DNA of 64,000 nucleotides from Plantago major (lineage: Eukaryota > Streptophyta > Magnoliopsida > Lamiales > Plantaginaceae), in the NCBI GenBank assembly GCA_026545765.1, contig CM048839.1, positions 43,198,677-43,262,676 of the forward strand, in the 5' to 3' direction. The position numbers were made by a program, and so were the translations under genes. Each line of letters starts with the position of its first letter. Position 1 is the first letter of the stretch. The notes beneath the pieces are model-generated. The model was not told the DNA's origin, searched no databases, and saw only the letters and a program-made list of their open reading frames with translations. Shown here piece after piece: positions 11,001-23,800 of the stretch.

Positions 11001-14000
11001 ACAATATTCACAGTAAATTTGTGGTTTGGGATGTGAACAGCTTCACGATCTTCACCTCTTACAATTGTTGGGGACCACCATCCAACATGCTGCAACGAAG
11101 AAAAGTTGATCATATATTTGTATCTTTCAATCTCCTGAACTATGTTTTATTGAATTATTTTTCAAGAAACAAGTGATGATGCTGAGAATGAAAATGTATA
11201 TTCGTGGAAGCTATTTCATTGAAACGAATGTTAAGCTATCATATCCATACTGGATGTTGGAAATTCAGAATCACCACAAACCTCAACTGTTCCAGAAACG
11301 TCATAACCTTCGATCTTGGTTTGAATCCACTCATTCACCACAAATGGCCTTGTTGCATGAATCATAGCACTTGACAGGAAATTCGTGAAAATCTGAGCAA
11401 AATAGTAACAGATGGTTTTAGGTGACATTCAAATTGTTGCAATGAAAGTACATATTACCAACTAGACACTTCTTAAATCTTCCAGATATTTAAAAAAACA
11501 TATGCACAGTACATAGAGAATTGAACACACCTCACGTCCAGCAAGTGTGAGCAAAACTGTCCCGAGCCCTCCTGCTGTTAGCCATTTTTGGGTTGAAAAC
11601 CCTAACAACTCCATGAACAAGGATACAGCTGCAACCCAAACAGCCGAGTACACAGCTTTCCCAGCAAACTGGAAGCCCATCTGTCAATGTGGCAGCAAAT
11701 AAAGATAATTGTGAAGATGAAATTATCTAAATCATTCTCTAATTCCAACAAAAGAAATGCTAGAGTAAAAAACCACAGCATATTCTATATTTCCCACTCT
11801 TCAGCATACAATTTCACTTTTTCCTCTATTTGAAAAATCTGAACATTCCAGGAACATTCATTCTTGACCTCAGAATGATGGCCACATGTAATGAGCTAAA
11901 GGTTGGAAATATGAGGAATTCTACCAGTATCACGTCAAGCTGAAATCACTTGATGATCTCCAGTGACATGCAGAGTATATTCCGGATATGGAAGATACCA
12001 TCATTGACATGCGGGCCCATGAAAACATAAAGTGGCTACCACTATAAAGTATCAAACCCAAACTGACAATATGATTGTAGTTGATGCAGCTAGCATAGAA
12101 ACCTTGACTTGCTAAGATAACCATAGTAGATAAGTATGATTGCATCATCTTTTAATACTAAGTTTCTGAGTTGAATTAGTTGTCTTACTTAATGCTAAAC
12201 TGGGACTCAGTGTCACATCTCTGTGCCTCCCTTAACTACAGGCTATAGTGTACATTATGGGACCATAAACAAAGGGTGGCATACAAGTTTTATTAGATGC
12301 TCTAATAACAGGTTAGTCCTACTTATTTAACTATTACATTCAAGGCCGACTAGATACATTAATTACATCGAGGTCCACAAGTCCACGAAAATGCTGATGT
12401 CACCCAAAATAAATTGAAAACCCCATTTTGCCCGTCCTTTTTATTGAACCATTTCACCAAAAGCCAAAAATCAACCTTCCTTTTAATAAATTTTAAAAAA
12501 AATAATAGTAATAAAACTCCTCCACTAATGGAGAAGCTTCAGATCTTATAGCAACAAAATCTGCTAGATTTTATTTCTATTTTAGATAGAAAGGTGTGCT
12601 TCGCTTATCTCAATCCTCCTCCTTGTTGATAGACTAAAGTCAAAGGTGACCAACTTATTCATGCTGAATATGAAGGCGAGATAAATATGTAGTTTTGTTC
12701 TAGCAGCATAAAATGAAATCAACAATAACTTGAATTCACACCCGACATGACAACATCAAAGAGACTCAACTGTGGGTATATCTAGTAAAACTGTCAAAAT
12801 TAGCACCTTTTCATGGACAACTAGATGAGGGTAGCACAACTGCACCTATTTCATAATATGTTTTACATGAGAATAGTACTTATCCGAGCAAGCATTCCTA
12901 GTCAGAAAAATCATACTTCTTTAGTGTTTTCGTAAAAGCGCAGAACTTTTTCAAGAAGAGTTCAGGAAATTCAATGTACAGAAAAGTTGAAAAGAGAGGT
13001 ATTGAATTAAAAAAAAAATGATGGAACACAAATCGATATCACAACTCCAACGAACATAATTATCTTTATCTCGCTTTTCGTTTCTCTCCACTTCAATAAT
13101 TAAAGTAACACATAAGACATTGCAATACAATTGGATTAAACTAGCAGTTTTCAACTCATTAATTCATAGAGTCTTGCCGATAGATATATATTATAGGTCA
13201 TTAAGTTCTAATCTGAAAACTTGTATGGACTATGAAAGAATACACTGCCAAGAAAAAAATAACAGGGTTAAAACATACATTTCTAGTATTGGTAGGGTCA
13301 TTTGTTTCCATGAAGTACTTCTGCGTTTGTAGAATCACACTGCATAGATGATTACACAGAGCTTAGTCCTTCCAAATGTGACTGTATCATGAAAATTTGG
13401 ATATACAGAACAGAATTGAAATTTTAAACTAAAACAGTGGAATTAAAGTATGGAATCAAGGATATAAACAGGTCATGGTACAATGAAAGGACGGAAATTA
13501 TATTGAAAACACCCACCTCAAGTACAGAAAGAATTGAGAATGAAAACTTAAATCTGAAACACAGAATACATAATGTACTGTATCTACAGTGCATATTGAA
13601 ATTTTCACACTGCAAAAGAGGAGATACTGACCTTGATAAACAATAAGCAAAGGCCAAAACTGTTGACAGCGATCTAACAAAACTAAGGAGTCGTTGCTTA
13701 ACAATTTGACTAGCTTCCGTGGGAAGAATCATGGGGTCCAATGCTCTGTAAAACATCATCATTTAGTATACCATGAATTCATCACCCACACACACAAGCG
13801 ATAATAGAATGACTGACCTGCAGATGAACATTGCTCCTACCCACAGCAACAAAGGTTGAACGTATGATGTAGTAACAAGATATGTGCTACTCTTTTTCCA
13901 ACTACTGTCGCTCTTCTGCTGACATTATGATGCAGCATAGTCAAATAACTAAGCGATGCATCTTTAATGAAATTTATGTCAATGACAACAAAGTGAAATG

Positions 14001-15549
14001 TAAAGGGACTAACATCTAGAAATATATTTCTGCTCTGTCTTACAAGTGGCCCAAGTCCCCACAGTGCAAAAACCACAATAGCAGCTGCTGAGGCCAATTT
14101 GACTAAAAGAGGGTTTCCTTGCACATGATTAAATGATCTGCAACACTCAAATTGATTAAGAAAAGATTCGCCAATATAAAAATATTAAAAATGGAGAATT
14201 AGCAATTACTATAAACACGGATAAAGAGGCATGCTTCGCTAAAGCATTATATTGCCTAGATCCAAGGAAAAATAATATTCATAGGTATTTAGAATAATAA
14301 ATTAATAATTCCATGTCTGCTACTGGAATAAACATGCTTAAACAGGGATTTATGACTTGGTAAAGTTTGCTCTCCATCATGAGTTGTAGTTGATTTTTCT
14401 TTTCTAAAATTAAATTAAGTATTAAACAAATCCTGCAATGTCTAAACCACCCCCGTTTCATCTTCCTTTTCCTTTAACTCTTTGCACTATTCATGGTTTA
14501 AATGCTGTTGATTATTATTTACTCTTCGTCTCTTCTTCCATATTCGTGTCTGCTTTTTAAGCCACTCAATATGGAAACTTTCTTCTGTCATAGGGTAGGC
14601 TTAACTCTAATAATGTGTGTCTTTAACACCTCAATTCACTGTAGCAAATCATTATATAATATTGAAAAAAGATAACAGTAACTATTTAGCTAAACTGGGT
14701 TAAAAGAATTCACCTCTTTGCTAAAGTTAAGGTTGCATTCTTTATGAAGGAAACATCCAATGAGGGGCCTGGGTTTACAGAACAATTGCAGCGGAACTGA
14801 TGGGTTTTGCAAGGGATAGTGCATACTCGCCTACGCATTCTCTTTGAAAAATTAGAACTCCAACAATACTGCTGCTGAAATATGATAAGGAAACAACGTA
14901 AAGCACCAATCCAAATTATTCTATACTGGGGATTTTAGCAAGAAACGCCTCAAGAGAAAAAGAAATTCAGTAAAGATTTTGAAGTCAAATTTCCTAAAAC
15001 AATATCAAATAATATAAAATAATAAAAATGCAGATTACGGGAAAACATTGAGGGAGTGATTGGTATAGAATTAAAACCTTGAGTTTAGTAAAAATTTAGG
15101 TGTTTTTAACCCGACTTTCTGAACTTTAGTTCGTGGCCAAATAACCTCTGAGAGACCCACCAGAACAATTACAAAGCCCTCGATAAAGGCAAGTAAAAAG
15201 ATCATCCAAACATCCGAAAATGAAATGAAAAGAATACATTACTTTGTCAATCAAGAACAAATGAGCTGACGAAAATTGTACAAAAATGAAATAGCCCTAA
15301 TTTGGGATCGTACCAGTGAAATTGACGATGACGATAGTTTGGTGTTCAATAGGCACAATTTACCTCTTGCGTTCACATTCTGCAGCCCGAAATTGCATAA
15401 AAATAAGAACAAAATGAATCAATCAGGAGAAATTGAGCTCTATGAATGAATATAATACTTACACGAAAGCGATTATTGGTGTTGCGTCCATGGTTCCTGC
15501 AAATCCCCAACTCCAGGGAGAGTTGCAAAGAACCACCAGACACAGCCAT
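8067..15549 (-). CDS. MSL2/MSL3: Mechanosensitive ion channel, MSL2/MSL3 type (plastid)
   Basis: MscS-like channel of the plastid inner envelope, which releases osmolytes under hypo-osmotic stress and affects plastid size and division in Arabidopsis. Thirteen coding exons, in transcript order: 15549-15463, 14874-14714, 14137-14014, 13918-13818, 13745-13632, 13339-13279, 11680-11531, 11392-11282, 11089-10922, 10850-10737, 10037-9981, 9263-8664, 8348-8067. All junctions are GT-AG and in phase, giving 709 residues (Arabidopsis copies are slightly shorter). A Ser/Arg/Asn-rich leader of about 80 residues fits a transit peptide. Membrane spans lie near 90-115, 143-160, 177-198 and 224-245, and the glycine-rich pore helix ([16 protein letters not shown]) near 251. 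The MscS beta domain follows ([17 protein letters not shown], residues 304-320). Residues about 440-709 are charged and low-complexity, ending after a [18 protein letters not shown] block. An in-frame ATG at 15579 could add 10 residues. Intron 6 is 1.6 kb; intron 10 holds a Stowaway element. Confidence 0.93.
10379..10634. mobile_element. Stowaway MITE in MSL intron 10
   Basis: This 256-bp element has inverted ends CTCCCTCCGTCCCTG and GACAGGGGGAG flanked by TA dinucleotides. It lies entirely in the intron between exons 10850-10737 and 10037-9981. The subterminal GTAGTTTGTGGTCAAATTCG resembles that of the element at 63172-63426, so both belong to one family. Confidence 0.85.
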
Positions 15550-15801
15550 ATTTGTGTATGGATCAATCAAACCAACCAATTAGCCCTCTTTGCCTGTCTC
15601 TCTCTACAGTTTATATGTATGTGTAGTGTATACGTAGAGATGTTGCCTTCTTTGCTATTCAGCACATTTTTCAAGTTTAGGAAAGTTGTGGCCTGTGACT
15701 GGTCCACTTTGCTAACAAGGTTGTAGAGTAGTAGTGAAAATTACATTTCAACAACCAAACTATTTCCCATTGCAGTTTTTGGTCTAAATTCTAAACTCTA
15801 A
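15550..15801 (-). promoter_or_regulatory. Upstream region of the MSL gene
   Basis: Only about 250 bp separate the MSL start from the Harbinger-type element, so the proximal promoter and leader must lie here or extend into the transposon. A CT/GA-rich tract (CTGTCTCTCTCTACAG, about 15595) is present. No clear TATA box could be fixed. Confidence 0.35.
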
Positions 15802-17390
15802 GGAGTTGTTTCGTATCGTTATGCCGTCATTCTTGACCGATTTAGCATCATTTTGGCATGATAAATATTGTGTTTGGACAGAGTTGGAAAAACGGCATAA
15901 CCCGACAACTGTCCCAACCATAAGCCCAGTGCAGCCACCTGATTGGCTGAATGGGCTGATGTGGCAATATTTTTCCAGCCCATAATGCATAGTCCAAAGG
16001 CTTGACATGAAGATTGTGGGCTGTGACAAATTGCACAGTCCAATTGTATGTGGGCCAGCTAATAATGTGGATTGTCAGATTTACCCAAAACGTAGGTCAC
16101 ATTTTGTAAGCAGCCACACTTGTCTTCAGCTAGAAGTTTCTATCATTGTCTCACTGCGAAAACGACGACTACTAGTAAGAAAGAATTCGACATCAGAATT
16201 CTGTCTGTTTCCGGTTATTGCTCATACGATTTCGGGTAAGTGTGAACTTTGTTATTTATAGTGTTGATTAATTTCTATCCACATTATATTTCGGGCAACA
16301 TTTAAGAACAGAATGATATAAGGAACACTCTCAAAATCCTCTATGGATCGGCTCTTCACTATACTTCAGAGAGTTGGACTAATTGAACAAGCAGCAGGAA
16401 TAATTCATTATTCATTGGCTGATCAATCAATCACTAATCATTTAATTCACTGTGAGAATAACAAGAAAAAGAAGAGAAATTTCACGAAATAGAAGTGCGG
16501 CAGTAATGTTACATGCAAGTCAAAATAAAATTGATTAGTTGATTCATTTCGCGAAATTTCATTACTGGGTGTTGGTAATTGCTGGTTGTGCTTGGGTAAC
16601 CCGCAACCTAATTTCAGTCGCGTTGATGTTTTCTTGTTTAAACGTAGAATGGGTGGTTAACAATTTGCAGTTTGAATTATTAATTTCAATCGGTTACATG
16701 TATACGTAAATGGTTTCATTGTCGATTATAGGATGTACTTAATTGTGTAGGAATCTGTTCATTCAATATATCCACAATGATTCGAATTACAGATGTATCC
16801 ATTCCTATTCGATTATCAGCAGAATCATGATTAATTGGATTATCATCAATTACTTTTACTACTATTCCAGTATCACAAAATGTTCGTGGTATTTGTAATG
16901 GCTCTTTATGATGGGCTCTTAATTGAACATGAGGAACTTTCGCACCCAGTTGCGAGATCCTATTGATAAGAAGCTGTACAACATGTCCTGCCGGCTATTT
17001 ATTCAACTTGACCGTAATTTTAGGCTATTCATTTAGGAGGACAGTTCTTGTGTTGAAATTAGGGTGCGGGTTCCAACAGAAATGAATTTCGTAAACTGAA
17101 ATGAGGGGGAGACGTGTATTTGTTTAAATCCATGGGAGGGAAAAATCGATAAATCATCACAAAGTTTAAGGGTAAAAAAGTCAATTCATTGCAAGAGTAT
17201 GATGGGCCAATGCCAACCCAACCTAACAAACACATATTCAATTAGTTGGATTGGATCATGCCACACGCCATGTTACAGCCCAAACACAAAAAACGTAATT
17301 TGGCAAGTGTGTAGGCATAGTCCAGTATTGTGTGAAAGTTGCCAAAATATTACAATGAAGAAAGTTGGAATAAACATACCAAACAGCTCC
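15802..17390. mobile_element. Harbinger-type non-autonomous element, 1.6 kb
   Basis: The inverted ends read GGAGTTGTTTCGTATCG on the left and, reversed, GGAGCTGTTTGGTATG on the right. Each end is flanked by TAA (15799-15801 and 17391-17393), the 3-bp target duplication typical of PIF/Harbinger. No transposase frame is visible inside, so it depends on a partner. It contains an unrelated open frame on the minus strand (16994-16716). Confidence 0.7.
16716..16994 (-). pseudogene. Unidentified coding relic inside the Harbinger-type element
   Basis: This is a stop-free frame of 92 codons that has no ATG at its start. It includes the segments QLLINRISQLGAKVPHVQLR and IGMDTSVIRIIVDILNEQIP, with protein-like composition (alternating hydrophobics, charged turns, few low-complexity runs). 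I do not recognise the family. It may be a fragment of a host exon captured by the element, or a chance frame. It ends in TGA at 16718-16716. Confidence 0.4.
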
Positions 17391-17418
17391 TAAAGTTTGA
17401 GAGTTTAAAGTGTAAGCT

Positions 17419-20400
17419 TGTTAGGAATATCTGTCTAGATTTTGATCAACAACCTAATGACTTATCTTAGCTCAGAAAGGTGGTTAGTACTCTTGGTTCA
17501 CTTGAACACTGTAAAAGAGGAAACTCACTAAGTATGATAGTCTAGCAAATCTTGTATAGGATGTTAGGTCTCGAAATGTAATTTTTTTTTTCTAAAAGAA
17601 GACCAAGAAGAAGACTTCCAGCAGGAAAAGTTCAACGGATTTAAAGATTTGAAGACTGCACAAGATTGCTGAAGACTGTTCGATATTTTGTTAGAATATC
17701 TGTTTAAGATTTTGTTCAGCAACATGATGACTTATCTTAGTCTCAGAAAGGTGATCAGTACTCTTGGTTCACTTGAACATTGTAAAAGAGGAAACCCACT
17801 AAGTATGATAGTCTAGCTAATCTTGTATAGGATGTTAGGTCTCAAAATGTAATTTTTATTTTATGAAGAGAAGACCAAGAAGAAGACATCCAAGCAAAAA
17901 GCTCAACAAGAATTGAAGACTTGAAGAAAACTGCGCAAGATTACTGAATTTGTTGTTCAGATATCTTAGCCAGATATCTTGTAGACACGAACAGTTTCAA
18001 ACAAACTGTGTCACAAGAGATATCTGAGAAATGAGATACATATCTGAAGACAAGGAAAGTGTCCACAGATGTCTATTCTCAGATACCTTGAGCGTTAAAC
18101 TCGTTTCTGAAAAAGAAACATATATTGTAAACAAAGTTGTTTCAATAAATAACAAGTGGTATCTGAAGAATGAAGATAAGGATGTGCAAAGAATCAGACA
18201 ACAAGTCTAGTTTCTGATACAAAGCATAGTTCCGTTGACACTACAGGACAAAAAGCATAGTACAATGCATTTAATGCACGGACAGAGATGTCTGAGTAAA
18301 AGCAACGGCAACTTCTGAGAAGAAGACAAAACCTACTACAGTACTATACACAGATATCGATAGTTTGAATTTGAGCCTAACGGATACTATTCAAACGGTA
18401 CTCAAATTCATCTATAAATATCAACACTTAGGCGACTTGAGAGAACACACACATTGCATCTGTTTGAAACATAGAACTCTGAACATCCTACTCTCTCAAA
18501 GCATCTTACTTATTATCAAAGCTTTCTGTTGCGACTAAAGCTTGTGATCTTGAGTAAACACTGAAGTTCTAAGTGTCCTGATCCGAAACAAGCAAAGCTA
18601 TTTGTAAAGGAGTTGAATCAAAAGATCAACTATCTGAGATTCATTCTCTTGAACAGATATCATAAGACTTGGGTCAGTAAAATCGAACTAGATACCATAC
18701 GCTGTAAAGTGTATTAAGTAACTTAGTTCACAGAGCTATCTGAATAACTGAAAAGTTATTAAGACGCTCATCTGACAACTCAAACCGAAACTAACACCAA
18801 AACCGGCGTGGAGTACAGGAAGTACTTAGTTTGAAAAATCAGGGAATAACTCCAAGGTTACCGGAGTATAGGAAGTACTTGATTTGGGAAACTAAGGAAT
18901 AACTCCAAGGTTATTGAGTATAGGAAGTACTTAGCTTGGGAAGCTAGGGAACAACTCAAAGGTTTCTGAGTATAGGAAGTACTTGGCTGAAGAAGCTAGG
19001 GAACAACTCAGGGGGAACATTTGGTTGGGAACCAATTGTTCAGAATCTTAGAATAGGATTTTTGTAAGGTTATTTCAATTATTTGTTCTAGTGAATTCTA
19101 GGTCTCTGATAGACCGAAGTGGATTAGTTGGAGGATTACGCCACCTCCAGATACCACTATACTTGCTGTGTCATTTATATTTCTGTATTTAAACTTCAGC
19201 AACACACACACACTTATTAACTGTTTCTACACTTATCTACTTTAAGTCTTCCGCACTCTGATTCTAAGTATCAGATATCCATTCAGATATCTGAGAAACA
19301 TTTGTTATCGACAAAAGTTTTTAAAAGACTATTCACCCCCCCCCCCCCCCCAGTCTTTTACTTTGCCGTTATCTGGACCAACAAAGACAAAGGTTTTTCA
19401 GATACCTATGTCCAGATATCTTGAAGAAACAAGTGTTTCGAAACACAAGTGTTGCAAAAGATATTTGAGAATAAAAGGTTTCTGAGACGAGGAAAGTGCC
19501 CACAGATATATACACTCAGATACCTTGGATATAAACTATGTTTCTCAAAAAGAAATATGTTATAACAAAGTTGTTTGAGCAAATGGTATCTGGAGTTGTG
19601 ATAATCGATGGAAAAGAACATGCAAAGTTTCAGAAAACTTTGATTGTATAAAGATCTCTGATACCATGCATAGTTCCGTTGGCACTACATGACAAAATAT
19701 AGTACAGTGCATTAAATGCATGACGAAATGTACGAACAAAAGCGGTAGCTTCAAGAAGAAGACAAACACCTTTCTGATTATATTCAGATATCAATAGTTT
19801 GAATTTGATTTAAGCCTAACGGATACTATTCAAACGGCACTCAAATTCATCTATAAATATCAACACTTAGACTGCTTGAGAACACACACATAATACTGAA
19901 CTTACATTGAATACTCACACACAAGCTCTCTCAAGCAAACTACTTACCTTCAAGCTTTCTGTTGCGACCAAAGCTCTTGATTCTAAGTAGCACAAAAGTT
20001 CTAAGTGTCCTGATCCTTAACAAGCATTGTTATCTGTGAAGGAGTTGAACTAAGATTTCATATCTGAGATTCATTCTCTGGAACACTTACAATAGACTGG
20101 TCAAGAGAGAACAAGATACCATACATTGAAAAGTGTATTAAGTATACTTGATTCATAGAGCTATCTGAATAACTGAATAAGTTATTTAAGAAGCTCACCT
20201 GACAAACAAACCTAAAACCAACACCATATTCGGCGTGGAGTATAGGAAGTACTTAGTTTGGAAAACTAAGGAATAACTCCAAGGTTGCTGAGCACAGGAA
20301 GTACTTAGCTTGGGAAGCTTAGGAATAGCTCAAAAAGGTTTCTGAGTACAGGAAGTACTTGGCTGTGAAAGCCGGGGAATAAATCAGGGGGAACACTTGG

Positions 20401-20777
20401 TTGGGAACCTAGTGTATTTAGGAATCCAGAGAAGATATCTGTAAGGTTAACTCATTTATCTGTCTTAGTGGATTCTAGGTCTGAGAAAGGCCGAAGTGGA
20501 TTAGTTGAAGGATTACGCAACCTTCAGATACCACTATAAAAAGACTTGTGTTATTTACTTTATGCAGTTTATTACTTGCTTCACTTATCTTGCAAAGTAC
20601 TTACACACATCTTGTTGAGCACGTGCACTTATCACATAAAAGTCTTCCGCTCTCTGAAATTAAGTATCAGATATCTACACAAATATCTGAGAAACTGTGT
20701 TTATCGACAAAAGTTTTAAAAGACTATTCACCCCCCCCCCCTCATAGTCTTTTACTTTGCCGTTATCTGGACCAACA
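17419..20777 (+). repeat. Left LTR of the Sirevirus-like element
   Basis: The LTR runs from TGTTAGGAATATC to CTGGACCAACA. It is 3.36 kb because a foreign solo LTR plus its target copy (1,712 bp) interrupts it at 17677; without that it is about 1.65 kb, matching the 1.62-kb right LTR. It carries many copies of the palindrome-centred word AGATATCT, three tandem AGGAAGTACTT units (about 20232-20390) and a C-run near 20732 before GTCTTTTACTTTGCCG. Confidence 0.85.
17677..19383 (+). mobile_element. Solo LTR of a related Copia family nested in the left LTR
   Basis: The segment starts TGTTCGATATTTTG, ends CTGGACCAACA and is flanked by AAGAC on both sides (17672-17676 and 19384-19388). The right LTR shows the uninterrupted site, CTGAAGACAAAGG near 30795, which confirms insertion and removal of the internal part by LTR recombination. 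It resembles the host LTR along much of its length but has four tandem AGGAAGTACTT units and a different 5' end. Confidence 0.85.
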
Positions 20778-20895
20778 AGTGGTATCAGAGCTGGAGGTTC
20801 CCAAGCCTTCAGCACTGAACCTAGATCTCAGATAAGTGCTCACTAACTGCTTTTCACCTACACTTGATTCGTTTGTTTAGTGTGTCTGTTGCAGA

Positions 20896-23800
20896 ATGTC
20901 TTTAAGTGACGCCCCAATTCTCAAGCCAGAGAATTATGAAAAATGGAAGAACAACATGATGCTCCACCTAGAAGCCTTCAGTGACGAAATGATCGAAGTA
21001 ATAAAGAATGGCCCAATAGTCATTCAACAACTCAAGCAAGTCATATAGGTTTCTAATAGTAGAGACAGAGAACAAAGCGATGGGTCTTCACAGACAGATG
21101 CGTCAACCAGTGGGAGACCTACCAGTCAAGTTATTTATGAACCAAAGCCCAAAGAGCTCTGGACATCGGAAGATGTCAAGAGAAATCGACTGGATGGTCA
21201 GGCTCGTAATATCATCATACGTTCTACTCCAGAGCACATACAGTGTAAACTGTGGGGTGCAAAAATGCGAAAGTGGCCTGGCAACTGATTGAAGAAATCT
21301 GTGCTGGCACTGAGAAAACAAAGGAAAATAAGTTCAAAGTTTTGAAGCTCAAATTCCAAAACTTTAAACAAGGTCCCACAGAGACTCTTGAAGAACTAGA
21401 TTTCCGGTTTACAACACTTATGAGTGACATGGCTGCACTTGGTGAAAGTAATAGATATACCCAGTCAGAGAAGATTAAGACTATTGTGAGAAGTCTAAAT
21501 CATAACTGGGAACACACAAAATTTTTCTACTTTAACCAAGGAATGCCAGATATCACTCCTGTAGAACTTTTCTCTCATCTTGCCACTGTTGACTATGAGA
21601 CAACTCAAAGAGAACAAACAACTGAGAAGTTGCAGAATGTTGCTTTAGTTGCTCAAGGAACTTCTGAAAAGAAGAAAGGCAAAGGAAAAGCTGAAAAAGC
21701 ATCTAGGCTCAAACTACTACCAGTACAAAAATATGCAAAGCTCGCTGAACAAGTCGGCTCAGAAAGCATCAAGTACTGAGGAAGTAGAAATCGGAAACGA
21801 TATCTGTTTCTATTGTCAGAAACCTGGTCATTTCAAGAAGGATTGCCCTGTCCTCAACAAACTAAAGACAGGTGACAAGAAAGACAGAAGAATCTTGAAA
21901 AGAAGTCAGAGAGCTATGCTCACTGAAGAAAGGAAAAAGATTCAAATCCAACTGGATGCTCTAGATATTGACTCTGATTTTGAGGATGAGGATGAGGATG
22001 ATTCCACACTGCCTTCCCCAGAAATGTGCGGTGTCTCTCATGAAGTAATTGACTTTGGCCAAAAGAAGAAAGAAGTGTGTGGAATGGCTGAAGAAATCTT
22101 TCCAGATATCTCCAACATTGAACCTTGTCTAATGGCTGATGAGGTAACACATACTTCCTGTTATACTTATGAAAGTGATGGAGAGGGAATCAAAGATCTG
22201 GAAAAACTCAAAAGAGAACTTGATCTCTACGAAAGAGAATTTCTAATGATCCGAGCTAGAGCCGAAAGTTTTGAAGAAGAAAAGAATTCTCTTGAAAAGG
22301 AAAATTCTCAATTAATTAAGATATCTGAGAAAAAGGATGCTGAAAATGCATTTCTCAAGGCTCAGATATCTGAGACCGAAAAGTCACATAAAGAAGCAAT
22401 GGCCAATATTCAAAAGAAATGTGAAGATCTTCTTTCTAAGAATAAGGAACTCAAAAAGAAAGAACTATCTTTTCAATCTTATGCCAAAGATAGTGACACT
22501 CTTACTGAAGTACAATCTTATTTAAGAAATCCTTCAGAAAAGAGAGGACTTGGGCTGGACACACACACAGACAGTTCCACCACTCTGAATAAGAGTAATG
22601 AAGGACGAACATTTGTCAGTGCTTAGCAAGATGATTCCCAAACAATCTACAGTATTGGTCAGAAAGCTAAGATTGTCGACAAAGGAAAGGCAGTTGCGAC
22701 CAAGCCTTTGTGGGAAAAACAAGTCCAAAGGAAAAATGTGGGAAATTTCTCTGAAAAGAAACATAACACTGAAAAGTGTAATCACCCACAGTGCTATGTC
22801 TCTCAAAAAGGAAAAATTGCAGGAGCTGACAAATTCTCCTATGTCACATTTTCTGGAAAGAAAATAGATTATCCAGAGACTAGCAAACTGCTGATAAGAG
22901 ATCTCAGATAGCACCAGGTGCTCGGAATGGTATTGGCTATAAAGCCATCGGGAAACAACTTGCTCGTGAATACAAACAAGAGTAAGAACGATGGTTAAAA
23001 GCTAGAATTGCTCACAGCAATTATCAGAAGTGGAAGATAAATCAAGCCACTGAAAATCTGAATGCTGTATTAGAAGAAATCTGGCTAGGAAAGCTAAGTT
23101 TGCTGATAAGCAGACTCAGAAACCTGACAGGTATCTGAAAGCACCAAATGGAGCACCAAGGAACACACCAAGGAAGAAAATAGTTCTTAACAACAATGAT
23201 ACAAATCATTTAACTAGGATTCCTCCTTATGTTCCTGTTAGACAAAAGAATGTTCCTAAGAAATTCATTCAAAAATGGATTCCTACTGGAAGATTCTTTA
23301 GTCCAGATGGTTCCATTGTTGGTATGAGAACCTAATCTCCTGTTCCCTGTTTTGTGCAGAACACTCTAAAGACTAATTCAAAGTGGCATTTTGATAGTGG
23401 ATGTGGGAAGCACATGACAGGAGACAAATCAAATCTGATTAACTAAAAAAATTGCAATGATGGACAAATTATCAGGTTTGCTGGAGGAGATGAAAATCCA
23501 ACCATAGGTTTTGGCAATTTGAAGTTTGGAGCCCTTACGATCTCTGAAGTACTTCATGAAAAGGGATTGAAATATAATCTCCTAAGCATGAGTCAACTAG
23601 TGGACAAAGGGTACACTGTCAAGATGATTACTCAAGATTTACTTGGGTTGTCTTTCTCAAACACAAATCTGATGCAAGGGTTGAGATACCTAACTTGCTG
23701 AATAAGCTCGAAGTCATGAAAAATGACAAGGTATTTATGTCGAGCAGACCGTAATGCGAGTTTGTGAACCAGTACATCAAAGAGTTTTGTACCTGCAAAG

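Noticed and set aside
20548..20835. 95-codon frame at the end of the left LTR
   Set aside because: It spans LTR, C-run and primer site; the right LTR has a similar frame only because of LTR identity.
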